Part shown: positions 25,473 to 37,731 of the stretch, in pieces
Layout of the letters: each line of letters starts with the position of its first letter
Numbering within the stretch: position 1 is the first letter of the stretch
Origin: Hevea brasiliensis
Taxonomy: Eukaryota; Streptophyta; Magnoliopsida; Malpighiales; Euphorbiaceae
Assembly: GCF_030052815.1 (NCBI RefSeq)
Contig: NC_079493.1
Span: 127,351,894 to 127,415,893 of the forward strand
Length of the DNA: 64,000 nucleotides
Reading direction: 5' to 3'
The notes under the pieces: generated by a model
Databases searched by the model: none
Told to the model about the DNA's origin: nothing
Seen by the model: the letters and a program-made list of their open reading frames with translations, nothing else
Position numbers and translations under genes: made by a program

Positions 25473-25580
25473 AACTCCTCAATCTAGTCTGTTTATAATT
25501 TCAAACATTCTAGCTGTCCAGGCCGACATTGGTTGCCGGAACAGTAGACTGTACGGACTAGCTAAAGTGAGGATGTTACA
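25473..25580 (-). repeat. Chromovirus A 5' LTR, remaining end
   Basis: The sequence after B's target duplication continues the A LTR: it aligns with C's LTR end (ctagctgtcc, gccggaacagtag) and stops at GATGTTACA. This is the 5' boundary of A. A's other LTR and duplication lie outside the window. Confidence 0.85.
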
Positions 25581-26177
25581 AATTATCTGTCCAAATCATT
25601 AATAATATTAGGAATTACTAGATAACCATACAAATAAAAATAAGTGAAAATCATAATAGTAAGTAATAATTGACACTTCTTAATGCCCCAATGATCATCT
25701 GAGTCAAACATTGTAATACTCGAGAGACAATTTGGTTCATTGGTCAGATTTGAAAAAATCTCATGTTGTAATATATCCCCAATTTCAAGAAATTCTGATG
25801 CTCGCCTTTTAAAGAATTCCTTATTCAATCATATTTTAATCCGATTATTCTCTTCTCTAGTGCGATACACCACATTATGAATCTCTTTAATATTTTCTCT
25901 TACCATATTAATAGCTTTGGACTTAAGGACGTTAATTGATAACTCTTACGCTTTCGTATGAAGGCCTGTTGATTGATTTACTTGATAGCCTCATTCAATT
26001 ATAAGTCGATTAAGTACAATATCAATATTATGTAAACTAGGGTATAATGGATAAAAAAAAAACTCATTATTGAGCACCCATGTCTGTCCACATGCTTTGA
26101 AAATATCCCCAAGTGTATAAGTTATCGACATGGCCCTTCATAAATCAATATAAAAAAAAGGAAAATTTATTACTTAG
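25581..26177 (-). other. Old insertion-target sequence with a hypothetical minus-strand ORF
   Basis: This lies between elements A and D. A minus-strand frame (25583-25828, 81 aa; FKRRASEFLEIGDILQHEIF near its start) continues upstream past an in-frame TGA to about 25920. I do not recognise it. The 3' edge, CTTAG at 26173-26177, is D's target duplication, so this sequence was once joined to 50126 onward, the MULE region. It may be part of that element or degraded host sequence. Confidence 0.4.
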
Positions 26178-26778
26178 TGTCGACACCATATTTTGGTCGA
26201 TCCCCAAAATCAATAAAACTTCGAAACCGATCCCCAGTACTAAGTCTCCCTGTGACAGCTAATCACATTTCCGATCCCTCTTTGATAGACAGTCACATTT
26301 CCGATCTCTCCTCACAAAGAATTGAATCAATGCTAAGTCCTCACATCACCAAAGCCTTACAGTCTATTAAATCGCTCACCGATCTCTCAAACCCATTGTC
26401 GAATCTCGGACTACCAAGTATATTCCTGATCTCTGTTGACAAACGAAATGAACTGACACTAGATCTTTTCTTACCAGTTTTATTGCCGATCTCCCTTTCA
26501 AAAGTTTAAGAGCTAAGGTTTTGGTCCGGTTTAATGAGGATTCCAATCTTAAGTGTTCAAGTCAAATTTCCAATTTTAATCAAGTCCCGTTCAGCATTTC
26601 TTCCCTACCGATCTCATGCTTATTGTGCTTTCCGATCTCTTACGCTTAGATTAATAATTGCATTTAGTTCTTGTTTTGCTACGCTCGCATAATCAAATAC
26701 TTAGGCAATTCAGATTTTCCAATCACATCCAATCATTGAACAAAGAGCGATTTCATTTCATACCAACATTTGTACAAG

Positions 26779-28609
26779 TCATTGGTGGGGATCACCCCAC
26801 TGATCTACATTTTGCTCATTTTCTCTCACCCTCGGCCTCCTTCGCTTTCCTCCGCCTCCGGAGCCAGTCGGCCATCCAAGAGAAGTCCTCCTCTGGTAAC
26901 GCTCGAGCTCGGCCAAGAGATCCTTGTGAGCGTTCACATAAGCACCGGCTATTCCTGTCACCATCTCTTCATCTTTTGCCTTAAGCTCCTCAGTAAGGTG
27001 AGCGACCTGAGCAGCTTCGTTGGCCTGGAGCGCCTGGACTTCTCCATTAGCATGATCCCTTTTAGCCAGAACATGAGTCTGTTTGGCCAGCTTATCCTCA
27101 TAGTACTTCATACGCCCCTCAATTTGAGATATGTAATCCTGAGCGGATGAGAGTTGGGATCGGAGGGATGCCATTTCTTGGCTCTTCTTCTCGACCTCCT
27201 TACCCAGGCGGTGAGCCTTTTCCGACCACGTCTTTGGTTCACTGTGCACTCTACATCTGCACTCATGGATCGGGTCAGGATGTCGTCAAGATTGTCCGGA
27301 GACAGTATGTCCCGATCCTCCCGAAGGAAAATAGAAGACCCCAAGACTTTGGCAAAATCGGGGTTCTCCCGAACAGTCCGGTTATTCTCCAGGGAAGCGA
27401 TCAACACTTGAGCGCCACGAGAAGGGGGCCTCGCAGAAGGTCGAGAAGGACCCCCTTCTATGCTTGGAGCAACTAGAGGAGGTCGAGGCGGCTCTTCTTG
27501 TCGAGGAGGAGATCGGACAGCTTCTGCGATTGGCGGTCCTGAAGGTCGGGGCGGGCCTCCTTGTGTCTCCCCAGGTTCATGACCGGGTGTTTGAAGCAGT
27601 TCCGAACGCTTCATCTCTTTCACCTTCCGAAATCTCTCTTTCTTTCTTCCGCTTCTGGAACCCTCACCACCCGCCATACCTGCACAAAAAAGAGGTCAGT
27701 GAGATCGCTAAGGTCCTGAGATCTGAGATGTAGAAAATACCAATGCCGAGGTCAGAGAGCGGAAGTTCGCGATCTTGGCTGGTGATCAGCTGTATGGTCC
27801 AATGGTGCAGCTCGGCAGTCACCGCATCTAAACAGGAGAACTTCTGAGTGGCCGCCTGATTCTTCAGTTCCATCACTATTAGGCTCTCCTCCTTGTTCAG
27901 GGTAATACGCTTCGGAATCAAGGGCCCCTGGTGCCACCAAATACGGGGAAGTCCTCAAAGCAGTCGGATTTTTGCTCCTCGTAATGAAGAAGCGTTCTTC
28001 CAATTCTTAAGGGAGGAGGGCAGATCGGTAAAGAGCCCACAATGAGGCTTCGCTTGAAAAAACCAGTGCTCATCGTCCTTTCGGCGAGTTAGCCTGTGCA
28101 GTTCGGCGAATACCTTAGCCGTAGGATCGATTCCCTTAGCTCGGCACAGCCCCTAAGGCTACTAAGATCCGCCACGAGTTAGGGTGAACATGAGCAATGC
28201 ACACTCGGTGATATTTTAGGACCTCCTTGAAGAAGTCATCCGAGGGAACCAAGACCGCCTTTAATCGTTCCTCGTATACCATAACCATGTCATTCTCTTC
28301 AAAGAAGTGATCGGCTCGGTGATCGCCGTGACACCGGATAAGTTCGTACGAATCAGGACAAATATTGTACTCCTGGCTAAACGATTGTAGATCGGATTCT
28401 CGCAAGATCGATGGCAGCTCGTCCATAGGAAGATTCTCCCTCCCTGAAGAAGGTACAAGCCTCGATGGTGCGTTTTGCCCCCGAGCTGGACCGGAGACCC
28501 TAGGAGGTTCTGGTCGTGCGCTTGGCCAGATCACCTCTTCTTCATCAGACGACCACGAGAACTGAATGGAAGGAGGGCTCGTCGCTCTCTGACCCTCGGC
28601 GTCACTCAT
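26779..28609 (-). pseudogene. LTR-embedded antisense gene, 5' LTR copy (broken)
   Basis: This copy is homologous to the gene at 44761-46594. Its start is ATG 28609-28607 (MSDAEGQRA) downstream of a TATA box. The first exon is frame-broken near 28140 (after SWRILVAL), where bases are missing relative to the other copy. The same 61-bp intron (27680-27740, GT-AG) precedes the second exon starting MAGGEGSR. Here the coiled-coil tail can be followed further than in the 3' copy, to 26779 (NAHKDLLAELERYQRR). The protein belongs to the PF04195-like family; its role is unknown. Confidence 0.75.
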
Positions 28610-28765
28610 TTTCAAAAGAAATAAAGAATTTAAACTAAAAGAAAGATCAAAGCCCTTTCCAGAATCTGATCCGCGTCGGAAGAACTTGAGAAAACGAGAG
28701 GATTTTGGGTTTGTTCGCGAGAAACTGAAAATGGAATAAGAGAGCAACTGGCTAACCCCGCCCCC

Positions 28766-28773
28766 TATTTATA
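28766..28773 (-). promoter_or_regulatory. Antisense TATA box in D 5' LTR
   Basis: On the minus strand this is TATAAATA followed by a G-run (AGGGGGCGGGG). It is about 157 bp upstream of the antisense ATG at 28609 and is conserved at 46751-46758 in the other LTR. Confidence 0.6.
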
Positions 28774-30240
28774 CTCGTCTGAGCATTTATTGCTCACGAT
28801 GTTCCGTGCATCGCATCGGTTAGCGGGACTCGCAAATGCTCGACACGCCTCATGCATATTCCCAAGATTCCATAAAGAGATCGGTTAATTATAGAGCGCA
28901 GATCCGTGTTTCAATTACGGATCGGATAAGTGTCATTCAGGTAAAGAATCAGATCGGATAATCATATTAGAGCTCGGAAAATAATTAATAAGATAATAAT
29001 TGACAAAATAAAATCTTTATTTCCAAAAGATCGGATTACATCATTTGGGCGATCTCAAGAGATCGGAATACATTTCCAAAAGTCAGATTACATAATTTGG
29101 GCGATCTAAAGATCGGAATACATTAGAGATCTGATTACATCAAAAGGCCGATCTCTAAAAGATCGTGGACCGAACATCCTATCTAAAGAGGCTCGTGTCA
29201 ATAGTCAACATTGTGATCGATCCAAAGGGGTGTCACCGACTGTAACCGAGGCGCTATCGGAACACCCAATGTGGAGGGAAGCCGCTGTCGGAACACCCAA
29301 TGTGGTGAGAAGTCAAATAAGCTTGGAAGAGCAACCGTCAAGGGTCGGCAGAACATCAACAATTTGCTCGGTCAAAATCGGTTCACCGATTATGCCCGTT
29401 GAACGACTTGAGATCGATACAATCGAGGTCCGCAATCCAGATCGGTTAATTGATCTAGTTCTCTCACCATCATCAGATAAGGTCATCACGATTATTCGAT
29501 CACCAGGGTCATGAGTTTTCAGTCGGGGAATAAAAAGGTCCATAAAAAAAGATCAAAAACCACAATCTTGCCGGAACAACTGCCGGAATAACTAGAATAG
29601 GAAAGTAAAGAAGAAAAGAGGAAAATTAGATGGAGAAAGTTTTGGGTCAGGGGGTATATATAGGGGGAAATCAAGCATTTATTGTCGAAGGTAAAACGGC
29701 TTGACGCCGGAATTGAGGGGAATTAATGCTTTGACCGGACTGGGCCTGGTTAAGGGAAGTATTGGAATAATAGAGATCGGAAGAGGGAAGATCGGCATGA
29801 AAGATCGGAGAAGGACCATGTTAAGAAGATCGGAAAGGAAGAGAGAACAGAAACGAAAGGGCGCCACCGCGTCACCATAATCGAGCCGAGGTAGTTAAAG
29901 CATTGCCTGTGTAAAATCTCAACCGCACGCCCTAATCGCCACGCTTCGACATGCGCTGTACATCCTAATCTCCACCGTTGATCCAACTTGTAAGGATGAG
30001 CTCAGCCCTTGGATCAAAGAAGAAGACGACAACACCAACGCATTTCACTCCTAGCCCTCGATCCCCTGACAAGAGAATTTGGGACCGCAGATTAGAAGAA
30101 GAAAATGACAAATTTTCTAAAGAGGATCTCACCGTCTGCTCGATCCTCTTTAATTCCCGAGCCTCGATCATGTCCTTCAAATCCTCGACCCTCCATCTCC
30201 CTCAAAATAGATCCCGACCCTTCATGGGGAGCACCTGCCC

Positions 30241-30248
30241 TATAAATA
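30241..30248 (+). promoter_or_regulatory. Sense TATA box in D 5' LTR
   Basis: TATAAATA followed by ctgcatgaaa is conserved in the 3' LTR at 48254-48261. It is the best candidate for the U3/R promoter of the element's genomic RNA, with a start expected about 30 bp downstream. Confidence 0.55.
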
Positions 30249-31170
30249 CTGCATGAAAGCTGCTCAAGGGGACGAAAAAAGAAAGAAGGTTGTTACTATA
30301 GTGGAAGAACTCAAATTTAATTCATTATTACTCGCTTTCATAAGAAGAGCTTTTGGAACCACTTTCAAGTGTTTTCTTAAAAGATTTTGAACACTGAACT
30401 TTTCATTTTCACTGCTCATTATCCAAAGAGCATTCCCATTTTTCGCCTCTGGTTATCTGTATTTTTATTTCCATCGTCCATGTTCAATCTCATTTAAACT
30501 CGGGTATAATTCTGACTCGATTGCATTTAGTGAAGTACTCTTTGTTCCAAGGCGGACCTTAGTCTCCTAGCTACCAACTTGCGATTTTATTACGCTCGTG
30601 ATTCTCAGAGTTAGCTCACTAAATCCGACTTCTTACAGTCGTTGTTCATATTGCCATTTTATTTAGTTCTTGTTTTGCGTGATTTCCTTTTTCTTTTCAT
30701 GCATGTTATTTTCTTTAAGGTCATATCACACTTGAAAATGCAAAGGCAGTGTCGTGCTTCAGCTTGGCTTCTACGTCACCAAATCATATTTTTGTTGATC
30801 TTTTTATTTTGGAACGCAAGTCATCTAGTCAATAATATATAAGTGGTTAGGATAAAAATAGGTAATCAGATTTTAGGGTCTCTTTGAAAAAGAGGGTCTA
30901 AATAACACGTCGGGAAATAGCTAAATTGAATCGCTAGGGACGTAGAAGATAGGCCGCATAACACCATAAGACGGAATAAAGATCAAATCTCGATGAGTAA
31001 AATGGAAAAGAGGGAATATCGTAAGGCGACCACATGGGAGGTCGGTAAAATTCATCCTCATTTAGTCACAAAATACCAATAAGTTAAAGGAAGCCTTATT
31101 ACGACCCTTGGCATCTTTAAATACTTGAACTCTTAAACTTAGGCTCTTAAGATATATAGTGATCAAATTT

Positions 31171-31675
31171 CAAGAGATCGGAGGAGAGTTCTTATCTCTC
31201 AATTCAAAATTTTAATAAATACTTAATAGAGATCGAGGAGAGTTCTTATCGTCTCAATTCAATTTTAATCTAACGAGTATCGGAGGAGAATTCTTATCCT
31301 GCCTCAACTCAAAATTTTAATAAATATTTAATAGAGATCGGAAGAGAGTTCTTATCGTCTCAACTCAAAATTTTAATAAATATTAAATAGAGATGAGGAG
31401 AGTTCTTATCCTCAACTCAAAATTTTAATAAACATTTAATAGAGATCTAAGAGAGTTCTTATCCTGGTCTCAACTCAAAATTTTAATAAATATTAAATAG
31501 AGATCGGAGGAGAGTTCTTATCCGGTCTCAACTCGTAATTTTAATAAATATTTAATAGAGATCGGGGACAGTTCTTATCCTGTCTCAACTCAAAATTTTA
31601 ATAAATATTAAAGAGTTCGGAGAAGAGTTCTTATCCAATTCTTAAATTAAATTTTAATAAAATATTCCTTTCAAA
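31171..31675 (+). repeat. ~57-bp tandem repeats in D 5' LTR
   Basis: About nine units, each containing agatcggaggagagttctta, then a CCGGTCTC-type box and an AT-rich spacer (aaaattttaataaatattt). In this LTR the CCGG box is altered differently in nearly every unit, whereas the 3' LTR keeps it in most units. Confidence 0.88.
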
Positions 31676-32016
31676 TAAAATTAACATACAACAGTAACTC
31701 ACTAAGGTTGTCTCATTTACTTATGTATCTGGGTGATCCGAATTTTGTGAAAAATTAAAATTTCCTTTTGACAAAAGGATTAACATCTCCATCCGAGCCC
31801 TCCTAACTAATTTATGAAAAACGCGAAGTTAAATCTACTAGCCCTTATTGAGGGACGAGGTGGGGTGCCTAACACCTTCCCGACCCCGAACCTAGAATCT
31901 TGAAGTGGTTTCATTTCAATCTATTTTCACAAATGGTTTTCTTTAGTTTCCTCAAAACTAAGGTGGCGACTCTCACTCTTTCCCACTTGGTGAGGGTTGC
32001 TCAGCGACCGCAAAAC

Positions 32017-32818
32017 TGGGGACTCTTGAGATTTAACCCCGGTCTAGAGGTCCAAAAGTAGATTTAATTTTTCAATCAAATTATAGTTAGGTGGGCTCAC
32101 CCGGTAATATTTTATGTGTTAATTTTTGTTTATTCCTACTAACTGTTCCGCTTGTTTTGCTTGTTTTGCTTGTTTTATTCCCTACAGTGCCCTCCGTTTC
32201 GAAAAAAAGGGAAAAAGGAAAAAATGGGAAGAATAAAATTGGGAAGAGGTAAAGGTGTCCCTTCACACACCGAACACTCACACGATGTCCTCACACACTT
32301 CGGTCCTATACCGGCTTTCTTACCCTTTTAGGAAAGTAGGAGGGTCATGTGTGGGTTTTACCCGTTAGTATCCGTGAAGGCTGATTGAAACTCGTTCTAT
32401 CCACCGTGATACTCGTGGAATTTTCCGATAATATCATGGTTATAGAAGGGGCAATTTGGGAACCCGTGGCTTTTAGAAAATTAGACCTTGAGCTAAACTA
32501 TCACAATAAGTAAGCTACCTTATAAGATAGAACTATCCAGTTAGGTAGCACTCATCCGGTATCAGGAGTCTCCTTATGCTAGGACAAAAGGGGCATACTT
32601 ACTCTTACCCTATTCTGTTTATTTCATTTTGTTCTTACTTTTAAGGGTAATTTCGAATCATATTGTTAAGAAAACCTGCACATTCTCCTACTTTGATAAA
32701 TGTGTAGGTACCATTCTGCCGACAATATAATACGAGATTACGAATTTATCGCTAACGAGTTTTTCCATGTGCATCACCAAACCAAAAGTCTGCAAAAGGA
32801 TAGGCATCTTTTTTATCA
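32017..32818 (+). other. Element D leader
   Basis: About 0.8 kb separates the LTR from the first Gag-like codons. It begins tggggactcttgagattt, where the primer site should be; I could not match it confidently to a tRNA. It includes a pyrimidine-rich stretch with repeated cttgttttg near 32150-32175. No ORF is evident. Confidence 0.6.
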
Positions 32819-35697
32819 TGGAATCCTGGAGTAATGCTAAACTTTGGTCCAAATCAACTCCTACCCAAAATGATGTTTCCAAGCAACAATCTAGCTTACT
32901 ACCTTAATTGGATTTAAATAAAATTGAGGTCGTAATGAGCCTCTCGGGGGTCTGTCGAATGGTTGGAGGTCGCCCGATCGTGTCAAGGCACGATTTGAAA
33001 AGAAATTCGGGAGATTTGTGACCATAATGCGAGTCAAGGTCCAAATCCCGGAATTAAAGGCCATGCTGTCGGTTTGTAGTCCTAAGTATGGGGTATTCTC
33101 TTTCAATGATATTGATACTATGGAAGAATATGCATTACTAGAGATTCCTTACTCAACGGATCTACCTACACCTTGAGCATAGTGCACACGGAAACGATTA
33201 ACACATTTGTTGGGTATTCCTCGAGGAGGCAAAGTCAAAAGAAATCACAAAGGGAACACGCATGGATGGTATTGGACCTACCTCAAGAAGCGTTAGATCA
33301 ATACCTCCAAGAGAAATGGGATCGAGCTTGAGCACTCGCATTGGGAATCTATGGCGATTTTGTTCCCGACCATTAGGAATCATAATGGAAGTATAGAAAG
33401 GAGGTCAATCAGACCTTATTAACCCTTACGGTAAAGGGTCCATCAAGTGTTGTTCTCAATTGTTATATCGATTATCGGTCACATATGCCTGTGGAGACAA
33501 AGGGATTGACTTGGTACCTTGACCACCTCCCATCGAGAAGATGACCTTAATAATCATCCAAGAATGAAGAGCAGGGCGGAACAGATTTTGAGTTTCAATA
33601 GCCATGATTATTGTTGGAGGTGGGCGTCGAGGCCAATCCGACGGAGGTAATCGGTATCGGATACACAAGTTACACTCGCATTGGTAATGAGGCGGTTCAA
33701 CACAAACCAGGATCAACGTTGAAGAATACCACCAAGGTCATTTCTACCATGAGCTCGGGGAAGGGGAAGGGTTGAAAATGGCTCGCAAGTCTTAGGAGAA
33801 CATCACTCTGATGGAGAGATCGCCTAAAGGTCCAAGCGCCTCGGGCGATTATCTTAAATGGAGATCCAGGGGACCGAGAATACTCAATCGTAGAATTCAA
33901 GGCCGATCCGCGCCGAGACGCCCTATTAGAAGAAGGCGATGATCCAAAAGGCAAATACCGAGAACTCACAGCGCAGAAACGAATAAAGCAGTTGGAGGAC
34001 CAACGCAAAAACTTAAAAAAAGGTGAGAAGGCTCAAGGAAGAAGCAAGCCGAAAAGATGGGGTTCAAGAGCAAGAGAAAAGGAAAGAGACTCTTCAAGCC
34101 GAGGTCAAAGAAATGAAAGTGCAGAATAGTAAGCTTCAGAAAAGATGAAATACCAAGAGGTACTCTGAAGAGTATAAATAGGAAAACAAAAAGAAGAAGC
34201 TCGAATTAAAGCACTACTCATCAACGATATCTTAAAAGAGTGTGCTAAGGAAAGGAAAGAGAAAGAAAGAGAATGTTGACAGAGAACGATAACACAGGAA
34301 AACAAGAGCTATAGTATGCTCAAAGCATTCAACCCCGCCAAACAAGAAGAAAGGATATATGAGTATCTCGGAAAATGCCATCTCATTATAAAGAACCTCG
34401 ATGTAAAGAATATGAATTATTCAGTTAATGAAATGATTTTTGGACCATTGTTTAGCAAATTTGTGAATGAATAATATGACTCCCGTAGGAACTTCCTCGC
34501 TAGGGTTATGTGAAAAATTGAGTGCACTATATGGACAGGTATCATAAATGCGCATTCAATCCGGTCATTCACGACGCCATGATAAAATTAATGCAATCAT
34601 CCTTTCGCAGATTTCATTCCGCTCCCAAACGCCAGATTCCTTCGGTCCAAACAAGGACTTTTAGTTTTACAAAATTCAAATTCATTAAAAACCTTTTTGA
34701 AATCAACATTGCTTCAAACAAGGCAAGTCCGACCAAAGACACGGTTCAACCCAAGCGAGTGTACTTAACAAGATCTCGAACAAAGAAGATAATGGAAGAT
34801 CAGGAACAAGTACAGAACCTACAAGCGGTGTTTCCGAATTGAAAGATCGTGTCTCGTAACTTATGAGACTAATGAGGAAATGTCCAAACCCACCAGAGCC
34901 TAGCCTACCGCTACCTCCTCCACCACCTCCAACAAATGATCCACACCAAGCTTCAACTTCTTTTACCTTTCATTCACCAAGCCATGAATATTGACTTACC
35001 TTACTCTCATTACCCAACTTTCAAACACCGACCCATACCCTTCCATTCTAATCCCTCCGTCACTCCACCCTCATCTCGAGCATTTCATTGGGAGGAGAAA
35101 ATAAGACGAGAAAATGAGAAACTATCGAAGAGAGATTGAGAGCGATAGAGAGGCTAAATATGTATGGCTCAGTTGATGTGGCATCACTTAGATTGGTTCC
35201 CGATGTGGTGGTGCCACCCAAGTTCAAGGTCTCTGATTTCGACAAGTACACAGGGAATTCAGATCCTCGCATTCACTTAGCCACCTATATCGCCAAGATG
35301 TCGCTTTGACAGAGGATGAGATCGTTGGTCCACTTCTTTCATGAGAGCCTCCTTTGAGGTGGTGTATTGGATAGAAGTAAGTGTGGTCTGGAAGGATTTA
35401 GCTGATGCCTTCCTAAGACAAATTTAATTGCGATGTGGCCCCACAAGGAGAGATCTTCAAAACACCGTGCAGAGGGATAGGAAGGCTTCAAGGAGTATGC
35501 CCAGAGATGGAGAGAAAAGGCGAGTACACCCTCTGACCAACAATGAGCTATGCTCTTATCGAGACATTGAAGGCCCCTTTCTTCAACTTAATGATCGGAA
35601 TACTTACATCATCCAAAGGGTGAGAGAATTGAGGCCAATTTAAGGTTGGGACGACTACAGGAAGACTGCCAATTTTGGCAAGAAGAAGGAGGGTGAT
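32819..35697 (+). pseudogene. gag: Element D gag, N-terminal and core parts (heavily frame-broken)
   Basis: A candidate start at 32819 (MESWSNAKLWSK) leads into a block typical of Tat Gag N-termini (FSFNDIDTMEEYALLEIPYS near 33100-33160). A coiled-coil, Lys/Glu-rich stretch follows near 33960-34300. The retrotrans_gag core is at about 35205-35640 (PPKFKVSDFDKYTGNSDPR, then pieces matching the KEYAQRWRE block). No single frame spans it. I read it as one original ORF with many small indels, several possibly sequencing errors. Confidence 0.7.
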
Positions 35698-37710
35698 GTG
35701 CATTCCATCACCCGACAGAGTAATTACTCCCCACTTCACCAAAATAACTACCGATCATATCCTTCCCCTCACGGCCAAACCATCGCAAACATTCCACCGC
35801 CTTTCCCAAATTATCCACACCCACGCCCACAATACCCTTCACCTACAAATTACCAACCAAGACCACCTCCTCCTCCTGCTCAACCAAGACCACCACAAAA
35901 CAACCCAAGACCCCCAAGAAACCCTGATCCACCTCTTCCCCTCCCTCTCAGTGAAATATACCGATACCTTGTCGGTATAAACCAAATTGTACCAGTTCCC
36001 CTAGACCCGATCCAGCCGCCATACCCCAGGTGGTATGATGCCACTGCCCGTTGTGAGTACCATGGAGGGGCACAAGGGCATTCAACTGACAACTGCGGGG
36101 CACTCAGAGGAAGGGTGCACGCTTTAATCCGAAACGGATGGTTGAAAATTGAGGGAAATGGTTCCCTCCCTAATGTTACCTCAAACCCATTGCCCAACCA
36201 TAATTCGGGTAATGGTGTAAATATGATAGAATCTGGCAGAGAAAGGTCGATACCGGAGGTAGATGAGCTCATCCCTCACTTTGAGGGGATTTTTGCCATG
36301 GCAGTAAAAGAAGGCTACCTTTGCCCTCAGATATCAGGGTCGATAAAGAATACGGGATGTCCTTATCATGAAGGGGCAGCTGATCATGAGCTGCGGGATT
36401 GTGAGGGATTCAAGCACGAGGTTCAGAACTTGTTATCCCTTAAAATTCTGAGATGCCTGACAAAGTCAAAGACAGAAGGGGGAGTGAACACGACCAGATA
36501 TAGTCAGAATGCTTCTACCTCTAAACCCAGAATTACTTTCTCACCCCCAGTAACCTCGCCGCCAGTAACGGTTATCCGAGCCCCATCTCAGCTCCCTGTT
36601 ACCAACACCCACGCCATACCTTGGAACTATAATTTCCAAGTCTTCACTCAAGGAGCGTCAAGCAGTACATCAGCTCCTAATCTTGCCTCACCTCCAGCAC
36701 CACCAAAACCATGTTTTACTCCTCATGAGCATTTTAGAATGACTTATGCCGGACCTACCACCAGTGCTACTCCCCAGGTTGATCCCCAACCCGTCGCTGC
36801 CACAAAACCCTCCTCCCTTGAGCAAGAGGTTGAGTTCATAACTCGAAGTGGGAGGTGTTACGGGAACGAAGAGAAAGAAAAGAGAAAAGGGAAAGTAAAG
36901 ATGGGAGAGTCACTGAAGAACACCGAAGAGGAGGTTGAAAAGACAGAGGAAGTAGAACCTACTGGACATAAAGAAGAGGAGGAGCTGCTGCTCCAAATAA
37001 TGAAACAAAGTGAGTATGATGTGGTGGAACAGTTGAGGAAGACGCCTGCACGGATTTCACTGCTGTCACTGATCTTGAGCTCAGAGGTACACCGTCAAGC
37101 CCTGCAGAAAATTCTGGATCAGGCTTTTGTGAGTCCCGACATCACACCGGGGCAGTTTGAAAAGATAGTGGGACAAATCCAGGCATCCAGTTTTGTCACT
37201 TTCTCAGAAGAAGAGATAGACCCTGCTGGCTTAACGCACACTAAAGCTCTGCATGTGACGGTGAAATGCAAAGGTTGTATAGTGGCCAAGGTCCTTATTG
37301 ACAATGGATCAGCGCTCAATGTACTGCCTAATACCACCTTGGCCAGGCTGCCAGTTGACCAATCTGATATACGTCAGAGTGCTATGGTGGTGAGAGCCTT
37401 CGACGGTACAAGGAGAGAAGTGCTGGGAGACATTGACCTGCCAATCCAAGTCGGTGCATGTACTTTCAACGTCACGTTTCAGGTGATGAACATTGAGCCC
37501 GCATATACTATGCTATTGGGAAGACCTTGGATTCATTCAGCAAATGCTGTCCCTTCAACTTTGCACCAAAAGATCAAATATATTATGGACGGCAAAATCA
37601 TCACAGTGAAAGGAGAGGAGGCCTTGCTGGTCACCAAGCCACAATCACTCCCTTATGTGGAAGCGGCTGAGGAATCGTTGGAAAGCTCCTTCCAGGCCCT
37701 TGAGTTATAA
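35698..37710 (+). CDS. gag-pro: Element D Gag C-terminus with zinc knuckles and aspartic protease
   Basis: This is a 670-codon open frame; the ATG at 35698 is only the first Met in it and is probably internal to Gag. Residues ~31-80 are proline-rich. Two matched knuckles of the form CX2HX5HX4C lie at residues 119-133 (CEYHGGAQGHSTDNC) and 221-235 (CPYHEGAADHELRDC). A Lys/Glu-rich linker covers ~395-440. The protease active site is DNGS at ~535-538 and the downstream LLGRPWIH block is at ~602-609. It ends at TAA 37708-37710, in frame with the next ORF. Confidence 0.88.
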   Translation: MHSITRQSNYSPLHQNNYRSYPSPHGQTIANIPPPFPNYPHPRPQYPSPTNYQPRPPPPPAQPRPPQNNPRPPRNPDPPLPLPLSEIYRYLVGINQIVPVPLDPIQPPYPRWYDATARCEYHGGAQGHSTDNCGALRGRVHALIRNGWLKIEGNGSLPNVTSNPLPNHNSGNGVNMIESGRERSIPEVDELIPHFEGIFAMAVKEGYLCPQISGSIKNTGCPYHEGAADHELRDCEGFKHEVQNLLSLKILRCLTKSKTEGGVNTTRYSQNASTSKPRITFSPPVTSPPVTVIRAPSQLPVTNTHAIPWNYNFQVFTQGASSSTSAPNLASPPAPPKPCFTPHEHFRMTYAGPTTSATPQVDPQPVAATKPSSLEQEVEFITRSGRCYGNEEKEKRKGKVKMGESLKNTEEEVEKTEEVEPTGHKEEEELLLQIMKQSEYDVVEQLRKTPARISLLSLILSSEVHRQALQKILDQAFVSPDITPGQFEKIVGQIQASSFVTFSEEEIDPAGLTHTKALHVTVKCKGCIVAKVLIDNGSALNVLPNTTLARLPVDQSDIRQSAMVVRAFDGTRREVLGDIDLPIQVGACTFNVTFQVMNIEPAYTMLLGRPWIHSANAVPSTLHQKIKYIMDGKIITVKGEEALLVTKPQSLPYVEAAEESLESSFQALEL

Positions 37711-37731
37711 GAAACCAGAAATGGAGGGGCT

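Larger units (their letters stand above)
26178..32016 (+). repeat. Element D 5' LTR
   Basis: It starts TGTCGACACC. The end is placed near 32016 because the last ~11 bp of the partner LTR (ccttgcgaca) are missing here and the sequence runs straight into tggggactcttgag. It is homologous throughout to 44148-50120 but has many 1-4-bp losses, often at CCGG, CAG or CTG. It contains an antisense gene, a sense TATA box (30241-30248), repeated CCGATC/GATCGG motifs and a ~57-bp hairpin repeat (31171-31675). Confidence 0.88.

Noticed and set aside
27147..27733. Plus-strand ORFs over the antisense gene (also 45120-45710)
   Set aside because: They are shadows of the minus-strand coiled-coil and Pro/Arg-rich exon.
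29230..29543. Overlapping ORFs of 94 aa (+) and 76 aa (-), repeated at 47218-47531
   Set aside because: They are present in both LTRs by descent and oppose each other. No recognisable domain, so not called as genes.
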